Source of the DNA: Deltaproteobacteria bacterium
Lineage (GTDB): Bacteria; Desulfobacterota; Desulfomonilia; UBA1062
Direction of reading: 5' to 3'
Length of the DNA: 41,029 nucleotides
NCBI GenBank assembly: GCA_011372875.1
Contig: DSAD01000257.1
Coordinates: forward strand, 1 to 41,029
The notes under the pieces were generated by a model. That model saw only the letters and a program-made list of their open reading frames with translations, was not told where the DNA came from and did no database searches. The position numbers were made by a program, and so were the translations under genes. Below, piece after piece: positions 34,189-41,029 of the stretch. The stretch's first letter is position 1. Every line of letters begins with the position of its first letter.

Positions 34189-35612
34189 TGCAAGACAAGG
34201 TCTTAATAGTTGATGATGATCCTGGGATAAGAAACACGATTTCAGAACTCGTGGGCGAACTCGGATATGAGAGCGAAACAGCCGCAGACGGCCTCGATGC
34301 AATCGCCATGCTCGATTCAGGACCCTATCTTTGTGTATTCACCGACATCATGATGCCGAACATGACAGGACTGGAACTGATCCAGAAAATAAAGGCCAGG
34401 GAAATATCCCTGCCCATCATCGTAATCACCGGATATGCATCGCTGGAGATAGCTATCGATGCAATGAAATATGGTGCATCGGACTTTATATCAAAGCCGT
34501 TCAAGGTCAAGCAGATCGAACTGCTGCTCAACAAGGTGAAACGTGAGAAAAGCCTTCTTGAAGAGAATAAACGCTTCTCCGACACCCTTCATCTTCACCG
34601 TCTCATCGACAATCTAGTCGGCCAGCTGGAAGACAAGAAAGAGGAAATCATATCCCTGCAGGCCATATCGGGAAAGATCGTCAGTCTTAAAGGTATACGC
34701 GACCTGGTTGGTGCCATCATCGATGTATCCAAACAGCTCATGGATGATGCCGAGGTGGAATTCTTTCCAGTCAGCAGAAAAACCAACACGCTCATCGATA
34801 CCAAAGGAGACAAGGAAATACCTCTTGACCCGGGACTTCTCAGCGGTTCGATTGTCAGGAAACAAAATGACGGCCCGTCCTTAATAAATAAATTCGAAAC
34901 CATATTTCCGCTAACCATCGAGGGCCAGGTATTCGGAGCTCTGGACATCAGATCAGAGACCATCTTAGATGACGACAAGGAAGGCAAGATCCAGTATCTG
35001 CTCGACCGCTGCGCAGAACGCATGGAAAACGTTGCGCTCTATGAAGGCCTTTATGAGAATATGCTCTCGACACTCAATTCCATGGCAAAGATACTCGATG
35101 CCAGAGATCCTCATACCTCCCAGCATTCCACACGGGTAACCATGCTCTCCGCAGCAATGGGCAATGCCCTGGGCCTGAATGAGGATGAACGTGATGTCCT
35201 GTATATTGCGGCATCGCTTCACGACATCGGCAAGGTGGGCATCCCCGACAATATCCTCCTGAAACCTCAAGGGCTTACAGAGGAAGAGTTCGCCATTATA
35301 AAAAAACATCCGGATATCGGCGCGGACATCCTCAAGCAGATTCCTCCAATGGCACGCGAATCAGAAATCATTCGACACCACCATGAGCACTACAACGGGA
35401 AAGGCTACCCTTCCGGGCTCAAAGCAGGTGATATACCCTATCTGTCCCGCATCATTTCCCTGGCAGACGCCTTTGACGCAATGACATCCGACAGGCCATA
35501 CCGTAAGGGCATGTCGGTGGAGATGGCAATCGAAGAGATCCAGCGATGCAAAGGGATTCAGTTCGATCCTGATCTTTCAGACATCTTCATTCAGAGAATT
35601 GCCCGGCTATAG
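34188..35612 (+). CDS. REC-GAF-HD-GYP cyclic-di-GMP phosphodiesterase
   Basis: The 474-residue protein combines a receiver (about 1-120, Asp53 in FTDIMMPN), a helical linker, a GAF-like domain (about 155-285) and an HD-GYP domain (about 290-474). Metal-site residues are visible: the HD pair in SLHDIGKVGIPD (about 345-346), the later His in KKHPDIGADIL, the HHHEHY cluster, and the signature YNGKGYPSGL. HD-GYP domains hydrolyse c-di-GMP. Both receivers of this gene pair lack an adjacent kinase. The gene meets the coiled-coil gene tail to tail with six bases between stops. Confidence 0.95.
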   Translation: MQDKVLIVDDDPGIRNTISELVGELGYESETAADGLDAIAMLDSGPYLCVFTDIMMPNMTGLELIQKIKAREISLPIIVITGYASLEIAIDAMKYGASDFISKPFKVKQIELLLNKVKREKSLLEENKRFSDTLHLHRLIDNLVGQLEDKKEEIISLQAISGKIVSLKGIRDLVGAIIDVSKQLMDDAEVEFFPVSRKTNTLIDTKGDKEIPLDPGLLSGSIVRKQNDGPSLINKFETIFPLTIEGQVFGALDIRSETILDDDKEGKIQYLLDRCAERMENVALYEGLYENMLSTLNSMAKILDARDPHTSQHSTRVTMLSAAMGNALGLNEDERDVLYIAASLHDIGKVGIPDNILLKPQGLTEEEFAIIKKHPDIGADILKQIPPMARESEIIRHHHEHYNGKGYPSGLKAGDIPYLSRIISLADAFDAMTSDRPYRKGMSVEMAIEEIQRCKGIQFDPDLSDIFIQRIARL

Positions 35613-35618
35613 GCAGTC

Positions 35619-36101
35619 CTACTGTTCAGACGGCAGTTCAGCGCCAGTGTCCTTTACTGGTGGTTCCAAAGAGGAACTATCGGGTTGTTCTGCACCGTCC
35701 TTATCCATAATGGCCCGCAACTTCTGTTTCAGCTCCAGGTTTTCCCGTACAAGCTCTTTATTTTCACTCACAGCGACTGCCATCAGCCGGTTTTCTTTCT
35801 CCAGAAGCGATATCCTCTGGGAAAGGGCATCGATCTGATCCATGTTCTGCGCGGCACCGGCTGCCTGTTTCTGCTCAAGCATGTTCATCTCCGTCTCAAG
35901 CCCATCCACCGTATCGAGAAGTTTCTTGTTTTTATGTTCCAAGGTAGCAATATAGTTGATCGTTTCCTGAAGAAAGGCCTTATGATCCAACTGCTTGTCA
36001 TTGTTCAGCCCCCAGAAATAGTACCCGAGAATAAGTCCTGCAACAAACAACATCGCTGCAACAACCAGAACAGTCATGGATTTCTTCTTTGTCTCCGCCA
36101 T
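35619..36101 (-). CDS. Membrane-anchored coiled-coil protein, unknown function
   Basis: I recognise no family. The 160-residue protein has a short basic start (MAETKKKS), one membrane segment (about 9-30, VLVVAAMLFVAGLILGYYF) and then a long coiled coil (about 40-135) with heptad-like Leu spacing in YIATLEHKNKKLLDTVDGLE and ISLLEKENRLMAVAVSENK. A Pro/Ser/Glu-rich tail ends it. The basic start puts the coiled coil in the periplasm. ATG 36101 follows AAGGGGATGG. It is divergent from the first heptosyltransferase-family gene and convergent with the HD-GYP gene. It could be a scaffold or spacer in the envelope. Confidence 0.8.
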   Translation of the reverse strand: MAETKKKSMTVLVVAAMLFVAGLILGYYFWGLNNDKQLDHKAFLQETINYIATLEHKNKKLLDTVDGLETEMNMLEQKQAAGAAQNMDQIDALSQRISLLEKENRLMAVAVSENKELVRENLELKQKLRAIMDKDGAEQPDSSSLEPPVKDTGAELPSEQ

Positions 36102-36201
36102 TTATCCATCCCCTTTATATCATATCATCATTAAAAGATATGGCATCCTGGTTGCGCAGTCAAGCCGAAGTTCAACAGGCAAAGGGAAAAGGTATTTCAG
36201 A

Positions 36202-36230
36202 TTGCGATAAAACGGATCTCGAATTATAGA
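36202..36230 (+). promoter_or_regulatory. Candidate promoter of the first GT9 gene
   Basis: TTGCGA (36202-36207) and TATAGA (36225-36230) are separated by exactly 17 bases. The -10 box is identical to that of hpt. Transcription would start near 36237, inside the 20-bp repeat copy, leaving the repeat as the first part of the leader. Confidence 0.42.
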
Positions 36231-36234
36231 AAAC

Positions 36235-36254
36235 AGGGTACAGGGTATAAGGTT
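36235..36254 (-). repeat. Inverted copy of the 20-bp dispersed repeat
   Basis: AGGGTACAGGGTATAAGGTT is the exact reverse complement of bases 3229-3248. It lies between the promoter candidate and the start codon of the GT9 gene. Outside the 20 bases the flanks do not match. Confidence 0.7.
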
Positions 36255-36282
36255 GCGAAAAATCCTGATATGGAATAACAAA

Positions 36283-37287
36283 ATGGATATGGACATATTG
36301 ATCGTCAAGCTCGGTGCCCTGGGCGATGTGGTCAACACCCTGCCACTTGCCATCACCCTTAAGAAACAACTGGGGGCTCATATACACTGGGTAGTTGAAC
36401 CGTTGAGCTATCCGCTCGTGGCCCACCACAGGTGTGTCGACAGTACCATTGTGTTCGACAAGCATAACTGGATACAGTCCCTGCCGGGTGTAATCCGGCA
36501 GATAAGAAAGCAGCGGTTCGATATCTGTCTCGATCTGCAAAGGATTATCAAATCAGGTTTGCTTTGCCTTGCATCAAGGAGCACACGTCGTATCGGGTTT
36601 GACCAGCACCGCTGCAAGGAGATGACCGGGATTTTTCCCTTTGATCGTATCCCTGCGTCCGACCCCGGAAGGCATATGCTGCTTCAGTACCTTGAATTTG
36701 CAGAGTATCTCGGAATACAAGACCATGCAATATGCTGGAATATACCGGTAGACGAACATGTTCCTTCCGGGCTTCCATCACAATATCTCGTATTGAATAT
36801 AGGGGCCACCAAAGAGGCAAACAAATGGACACCCCAGGGGTTTGCATCGCTCGCGATGGCAATCTCTGGAAAGTATTCCGTCCCCTGCGTACTTACCGGC
36901 GTCAGTCAGGACAGGGCAATGGCGGACACGATTATAGATATTGCAGGAAAGCACGTTATCGATCTTGTGGGCAAGACATCCCTTCAGGATCTGATCAATG
37001 TCCTGAACGGTTCATTGGCAGTGGTAAGCTGCGACACAGGCCCTATGCATCTGGGAGTCGCCCTGGGCAGGGAGGTGATAGCACTGTTCGGCCCTGCAGA
37101 CCCGTCAAGGACCGGGCCGTATCGGGGTCACGTCATCAAGAAACAACTTCATTGCTCTCCCTGCAATAAAAGGGCATGCAAGGATCCTGTTTGCATGACC
37201 TCGATTCGCAGTGAAGATGTGATGGAAAAGATAGACCTTGTCCTAAAAGCCCATGGGCTTCAGGCCCGCTCAGACACAACGGAATAG
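36283..37287 (+). CDS. GT9 heptosyltransferase-family glycosyltransferase
   Basis: The 334-residue protein is a GT-B enzyme of the heptosyltransferase family, which adds heptose or related sugars to the LPS core. It has the N-terminal ILIVKLGALGDVVNTLPLA, the donor-side IGATKEANKWTPQGFA, and the signature VVSCDTGPMHLGVALG with VIALFGPADPSRTGPY. Its end carries a cysteine motif, CSPCNKRACKDPVC, that is common in this family and repeated in the second GT9 protein here. I chose ATG 36283 (MDMDILIVK). An upstream TTG at 36253 would begin inside the 20-bp repeat. The stop is two bases from the convergent kinase gene stop. Substrates cannot be assigned. Confidence 0.93.
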   Translation: MDMDILIVKLGALGDVVNTLPLAITLKKQLGAHIHWVVEPLSYPLVAHHRCVDSTIVFDKHNWIQSLPGVIRQIRKQRFDICLDLQRIIKSGLLCLASRSTRRIGFDQHRCKEMTGIFPFDRIPASDPGRHMLLQYLEFAEYLGIQDHAICWNIPVDEHVPSGLPSQYLVLNIGATKEANKWTPQGFASLAMAISGKYSVPCVLTGVSQDRAMADTIIDIAGKHVIDLVGKTSLQDLINVLNGSLAVVSCDTGPMHLGVALGREVIALFGPADPSRTGPYRGHVIKKQLHCSPCNKRACKDPVCMTSIRSEDVMEKIDLVLKAHGLQARSDTTE

Positions 37288-37289
37288 GA

Positions 37290-38744
37290 TCAGGCCCTGG
37301 GGCATCTCCATGAATCTACATGATCACCTTCAGGGGTGCAATAAAGGATATCCCTTTTCTCAGAGCACCTCCATACATCCTGAAACAAGGTTACGGGGTC
37401 ATCTCCGGTACAACCGGCATATGCTCTCAGGAATCTCATCCGCATGCCCAGGCTGATATACACCGGGATGCTCGTGTTGATCTGTACAAGATTTTTCAGT
37501 CTCTTTGCATACTGCAGGAAACGCCTTTGTTCTATACGGTCGGTATCAAGCAGATAAAATCGAGGGACTGCAGGATCGACCTTGATGTTACATGCCTTGA
37601 GATCGGCATGGTATATATTAAGGGCATGCATTGAACCGATCATCTCCCCAAATGCAGATACAACACCCATCTTGTCCCTGAAACAAAGGTCCTTGAACTC
37701 AGTACAGAAAAAGACATCGAGATCCGGATGATACAGCATTTTGGTAACAAGCACACTCGAGCGGTCTTCATACACACCTACAGCAGCGGGGTCTGCAACG
37801 CCTATGCCGTTAAAATAGAGGGTGAGCAGCCCTTTCCACGAACGCAGCGCATACTCGGAACACAACGGCCCTGGACGTTTGTATGTCTTGACACAATAGG
37901 AATCCACCTCGGAGAGTTGTGTCTTTTCCTGATATTTCAGGACATTTCTCCGCTCGGCAATATTCCTGACATGTCTGCCAAGCAAGGATTCAAGGTCAAG
38001 AGCATCCCCCATAAACACATATGCCCTGTAGTTTTCCCCTTTAATTTCGTGTGTAAAGATCCCCGGCTTCAGACACCGCTCCACCAGCTTCTTCACGTAT
38101 CGACGCCTCGAATGCAGAGCCTTCGCGCGTATCTCTTGTGCAAGACCTTTTGATTCATAAAGGCTCCCGATTCTTTTCAGTGCGTCTTCAAGTTCGTCAT
38201 CCCCGATATCATAAACAGCCAGAACCTGAGAGAAAAGGGCTATGACATGGCGAGGTCTGATCACCCTGCAGGGGTTTACTTCATAGACATCCAGCAGGTA
38301 TGGCCTGTCAGAGTCGTCAAGCACGATATTGCCCAAATGCATGTCGGAAAAGAAAAACCCGTTCTTCAGGAGTTCAACAGTCATATCAAGCATGACTGAG
38401 GCCTGCTTCTGCCTTTCGAGATCATGCAGACCCCGGCACGGATGCACGGCCTTTGTAATAAGCGCGCTTGAGGCTGCAAGGCGTATATGATCAACAACTT
38501 CCGGGACGTTCAGGCCACAGCCCTTCAAGTGTCTGAGCATGTCCGCCTCATGCAGTGTCCTCGGCCGGAGAAGATTTCTCAGTTTTGCTACCGGGCCCTC
38601 AGGATCATATATCTTGACGAAATATTCAGGGGTGGTGCCCCTGTCCAGCCGGTATACTCTCCGTATGGACCTCTCCTGTATAAGACACCACTCGTGCTCA
38701 ATATACCTCGATGAGATAAGATCTCTTATATGGGTATATTTCAT
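37290..38744 (-). CDS. Tandem LPS-kinase-like protein (two kinase domains)
   Basis: The 484-residue protein contains two protein-kinase-fold domains of the Kdo/WaaP (LPS kinase) kind. Domain 1 (about 1-240) has Lys44 in FVKIY, Glu66, the catalytic loop SDMHLGNIVLD (Asp134, Asn139) and the metal Asp152 in YLLDVYEV. Domain 2 (about 270-484) has Lys286 in CVKTY, the family-typical YALRSWKGL, HADLKACNI (Asp381, Asn386) and Asp400 in YLLDTDR. Both halves keep every catalytic residue, so neither looks like a pseudokinase. Single-domain relatives of about 240-280 residues phosphorylate Kdo or heptose of the LPS core. There is no membrane segment. The start follows AAAGGCGG, 21 bases after the second GT9 gene, in one operon with it and the radical SAM gene. 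Confidence 0.88.
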   Translation of the reverse strand: MKYTHIRDLISSRYIEHEWCLIQERSIRRVYRLDRGTTPEYFVKIYDPEGPVAKLRNLLRPRTLHEADMLRHLKGCGLNVPEVVDHIRLAASSALITKAVHPCRGLHDLERQKQASVMLDMTVELLKNGFFFSDMHLGNIVLDDSDRPYLLDVYEVNPCRVIRPRHVIALFSQVLAVYDIGDDELEDALKRIGSLYESKGLAQEIRAKALHSRRRYVKKLVERCLKPGIFTHEIKGENYRAYVFMGDALDLESLLGRHVRNIAERRNVLKYQEKTQLSEVDSYCVKTYKRPGPLCSEYALRSWKGLLTLYFNGIGVADPAAVGVYEDRSSVLVTKMLYHPDLDVFFCTEFKDLCFRDKMGVVSAFGEMIGSMHALNIYHADLKACNIKVDPAVPRFYLLDTDRIEQRRFLQYAKRLKNLVQINTSIPVYISLGMRMRFLRAYAGCTGDDPVTLFQDVWRCSEKRDILYCTPEGDHVDSWRCPRA

Positions 38745-38765
38745 GACCGCCTTTCATATACCTGT

Positions 38766-39800
38766 TCAGACTTTTCCTGTATCCTCACCCATGCAGGGTT
38801 TCTCCCTTTCAAGCAAGGTCCTGCAGGCATCCATGACCTCGTCCGCCCCCAAACTCCTCATGCAGTATATATCCTTGCATGACCGGTTAAGATAACACGG
38901 GGAACACTTCATCTCCTTTCTCACCACAATGCTGTGAGTGTTCTGCGGTCCTACATAGTACGGATCGGTAGGTCCGAACAGGGCAACCACCGGGATATCC
39001 GCAGCCGAAGCCATATGCATTACCCCGGAATCAATACCCACAAAAAGGGCAGCCTTTTTCAGCAGGGGATATAATTCCCGCAGTCCCAGGGCACCTGTCA
39101 GGTCGATAACATCGATCTCTTCCCGGCCGGAGCGCTCGGAAACATATCGAGCGATCAGGCCGTTGCACTCGTGGGTATCTCCCCCTCCCACGAGAACAGC
39201 CGAAAGACCGTGCTCGCGATACAGCGAGACAATGACCTCGGCATACTTCTGTTCGTCCCATGCCTTGGCAAGTCTCCTGCTGGAGGCGCCTGCAGAGACC
39301 ACTACATACTTTTCAGGAAGACCGGACACAGAGCATTCCTGCTGTACGGCAAGCAGACCCACGTAATCGTTCTTGACAATGTTCATGCCGAGTCTTTCGA
39401 GCAGACGCGCATTGTTGATCCAGCAGTTGTGTCCTGCAACTGTCTCTTTTACATCCAGGGCAATGTCCCAGGGAAAATGGACAAACCCTGCCTTTATCCC
39501 TGCAGAGCTCAGCGCGGTAAGCAGCATGGCCTCCTGAGAACGGGCAAGGGATATGAGCATGTCGTAGCCGTTGCGGTGAAGCCTTCTTGCCAGGTCAAGT
39601 CTTCCTGCGTAGCTGTCGTCCCTGATGTATATGCGCTCAACATATGGTGAATCCTCAAGCAAACCCCTCAGGTAAGGTTTCACGACCGAATGGATACTTG
39701 CACCGGGACAGTTATCCTTTAGCGCCCTGAGCAACGGCAGGGAAAAGACCAGATCCCCGATCTGGTTGAGATGGATAACACAGATCTTTTCAATCTTCAT
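38766..39800 (-). CDS. GT9 heptosyltransferase-family glycosyltransferase
   Basis: This second GT9 enzyme has 344 residues. It begins with ICVIHLNQIGDLVFSLPLLRAL, has the donor-site region VVVSAGASSRRLAKAWD and SAVLVGGGDTHE, and the signature FVGIDSGVMHMASAADIPVVALFGPTD. The terminal motif CSPCYLNRSCKDIYCM parallels that of the first GT9 protein, but the two proteins are otherwise well diverged, so they probably handle different sugars or linkages. The gene follows the radical SAM gene by nine bases and precedes the tandem kinase by 21. Transfer of a sugar to a core oligosaccharide followed by its phosphorylation is the natural reading of this pair. Confidence 0.94.
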   Translation of the reverse strand: MKIEKICVIHLNQIGDLVFSLPLLRALKDNCPGASIHSVVKPYLRGLLEDSPYVERIYIRDDSYAGRLDLARRLHRNGYDMLISLARSQEAMLLTALSSAGIKAGFVHFPWDIALDVKETVAGHNCWINNARLLERLGMNIVKNDYVGLLAVQQECSVSGLPEKYVVVSAGASSRRLAKAWDEQKYAEVIVSLYREHGLSAVLVGGGDTHECNGLIARYVSERSGREEIDVIDLTGALGLRELYPLLKKAALFVGIDSGVMHMASAADIPVVALFGPTDPYYVGPQNTHSIVVRKEMKCSPCYLNRSCKDIYCMRSLGADEVMDACRTLLEREKPCMGEDTGKV

Positions 39801-39809
39801 GGCATTTCA

Positions 39810-41021
39810 CTACAGAAAGAAGTTGTTGTCCTCAACCACTTCGAGATTATCCACACTCTCACCCGAAGATATAAAACGTTCTATCCACCAGTTGACATGA
39901 TGGTAAAAACACACGACCACATTGCATTCCTGTCCGGCGTCGAAGTTCCTGATGGATTTATCAAGGGCGCCGTGGGTCTTATCGAACATATCGAGATTCT
40001 TATAGCCGTCACTGCCTGCTATCCTGCCCTTGGCAACACCACGGTATGCCGGACAGTGAAAGACCCCTGAAGGTGCAAGCACTGTTCGGAAAAACTGGCT
40101 GTGACACACATTCGGCTGCCTTTTGAGTTCATGAACCTTCCTGTCCATCATTGCATGAAGGTTGACACTCTCAAGTATTGCCACCTGAGCGTTGTGTTTT
40201 GCCTTGGCAAGGTTCTCCCGAATCCGCTGAATAATACTGTTTTCCCGCTCGGCATCCGTATCACTGAACAGAGACTCCTTTTTCGAACCGTCCAGCCTTA
40301 GGAGACAAGGCTTGAATGAGATATAATCGAAGTCATATTCTCCGGCAAGTTCCACTGCCTCGTTGATCTCTTCAATATTCGGACAGATCTCTTTTCCATT
40401 CATGAAAATCCCTTCCCAGACAATGACATATGAATATCCGAGAGATATCTTCGGATTATCCTGTTTGATCTGCCTGGCCTCGGTCAGTATCTTCTTCAAT
40501 GTCACATTTTTCCCGGGGAGGTGAGCCTTATAAAAGGTTTCTTCCCGGGCAGCATCGATCGACAGCCTCAGCCAGTCTCCCTCCTGCAGGAGATCTGCCA
40601 CCGCTGCAACCCGCTCGAGCCGGGAACCGTTCGTCACGATACCCACCTGAAGCGATCTGCCCCGGCAATAACGGACTACCTCTTCAAAGTCCGGGTGCAC
40701 GGTAGGTTCACCTCCACCGATAAGAATTACCGAGAGAAGGCCTTTTTGCACAAGGGTGTCGATACTGTGCCTGATGGTATCAAGATTCAGGGCCTCACCA
40801 GTATTTATGATCCCCGAATCCACACAGTGCGGGCAACTGAAGTTGCAAGCAGATGTAAGATCAAGGTTTATTGATACCGGTCCCATTGAAGGAAGACCTT
40901 CCATCCGATTGCATCCCCTGCGTCCTCTCTCCCAGAGGATATATTTCTTGAGATTTTCAATAACCGATCTCTGCCTGAGTTTTGCACTGAAATCATGCTC
41001 TTTGTCTTTGAGTTGTTCCAT
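39810..41021 (-). CDS. Radical SAM protein with SPASM-like C-terminus
   Basis: The 403-residue protein has the radical SAM cluster site CNFSCPHC (Cys59, Cys63, Cys66), the SAM-binding GGGEPTVHPDF, and LSIDAAREETF in the partial TIM barrel. Cysteines at 306, 323, 366 and 371 (APSGVFHCPAY, ECNVVVC) suggest a SPASM-like auxiliary cluster, as in enzymes that modify peptides or sugars. The substrate is unknown. Its place in front of a GT9 gene and the tandem kinase points to an envelope glycan or lipid. The ATG at 41021 is eight bases from the window edge, so an upstream start or an upstream operon partner cannot be ruled out. Confidence 0.9.
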   Translation of the reverse strand: MEQLKDKEHDFSAKLRQRSVIENLKKYILWERGRRGCNRMEGLPSMGPVSINLDLTSACNFSCPHCVDSGIINTGEALNLDTIRHSIDTLVQKGLLSVILIGGGEPTVHPDFEEVVRYCRGRSLQVGIVTNGSRLERVAAVADLLQEGDWLRLSIDAAREETFYKAHLPGKNVTLKKILTEARQIKQDNPKISLGYSYVIVWEGIFMNGKEICPNIEEINEAVELAGEYDFDYISFKPCLLRLDGSKKESLFSDTDAERENSIIQRIRENLAKAKHNAQVAILESVNLHAMMDRKVHELKRQPNVCHSQFFRTVLAPSGVFHCPAYRGVAKGRIAGSDGYKNLDMFDKTHGALDKSIRNFDAGQECNVVVCFYHHVNWWIERFISSGESVDNLEVVEDNNFFL

Positions 41022-41029
41022 GCCTACCC

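Overview
The window looks like a core chromosomal segment of a Gram-negative bacterium, most likely a deltaproteobacterium in the broad sense (Desulfobacterota or a close relative). Pointers are the order ispE-spoVG-tRNA-Gln-prs, SpoVG in a genome with heptosyltransferases and LPS-type kinases, a six-domain ribosomal protein S1 heading a long operon with dnaE and accA, a DUF1844 protein next to DegP, and many REC, PAS and HD-GYP proteins. The lineage call is inference from gene content. I see no phage, transposase, integrase, rRNA or CRISPR array.

Region 1 (1-3325) is partly decayed. A dynamin-like GTPase is cut after its G1/G2 part and interrupted by in-frame stops. An intact YyaL-type thioredoxin-domain protein follows, then an AEC permease broken after 58 codons. 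Behind that lies low-complexity repeat DNA, one 20-bp block of which recurs inverted at 36235-36254. Region 2 (3326-7456, plus strand) has the ComM/YifB AAA+ ATPase and a hybrid PAS histidine kinase split by a frameshift exactly at a GGCC tetranucleotide tract.

Region 3 (7623-12823, minus strand) is a compact operon read from right to left: AcuC-like deacetylase, DUF1844 protein, DegP protease, IspE, SpoVG, tRNA-Gln(UUG), Prs. Several neighbours overlap by 4 to 20 bases, and the tRNA sits inside the mRNA. Region 4 (13036-15764, plus) has a 31-codon ORF coupled to a response regulator with a C-terminal cysteine cluster, an 80-residue orphan, RidA and a YitT membrane protein.

Region 5 (15797-28314, minus) begins, in the direction of transcription, with rpsA and continues with a Na/Ca-type exchanger, SppA, guaB, dnaE, accA, an unknown protein and prepilin peptidase. 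A GpgS-like glycosyltransferase lies beyond a 321-base gap. Region 6 (28510-35612) holds a small winged-helix-like protein, a LysM protein, a PilZ protein, and a plus-strand run of hpt, a zinc-ribbon/DUF3426 protein, ruvX and mltG, followed by a REC-SHOCT regulator overlapping a REC-GAF-HD-GYP phosphodiesterase.

Region 7 (35619-41021) is a cell-envelope cluster: a membrane-anchored coiled-coil protein, two GT9 heptosyltransferase-family enzymes, a radical SAM/SPASM-like enzyme, and a 484-residue protein with two complete LPS-kinase-like domains in tandem. The last three form a minus-strand operon that meets the other heptosyltransferase gene tail to tail. The strongest leads are the tandem kinase cluster, the GGCC-tract frameshift, the shared 20-bp repeat, and the hairpin that covers a Shine-Dalgarno sequence downstream of accA.
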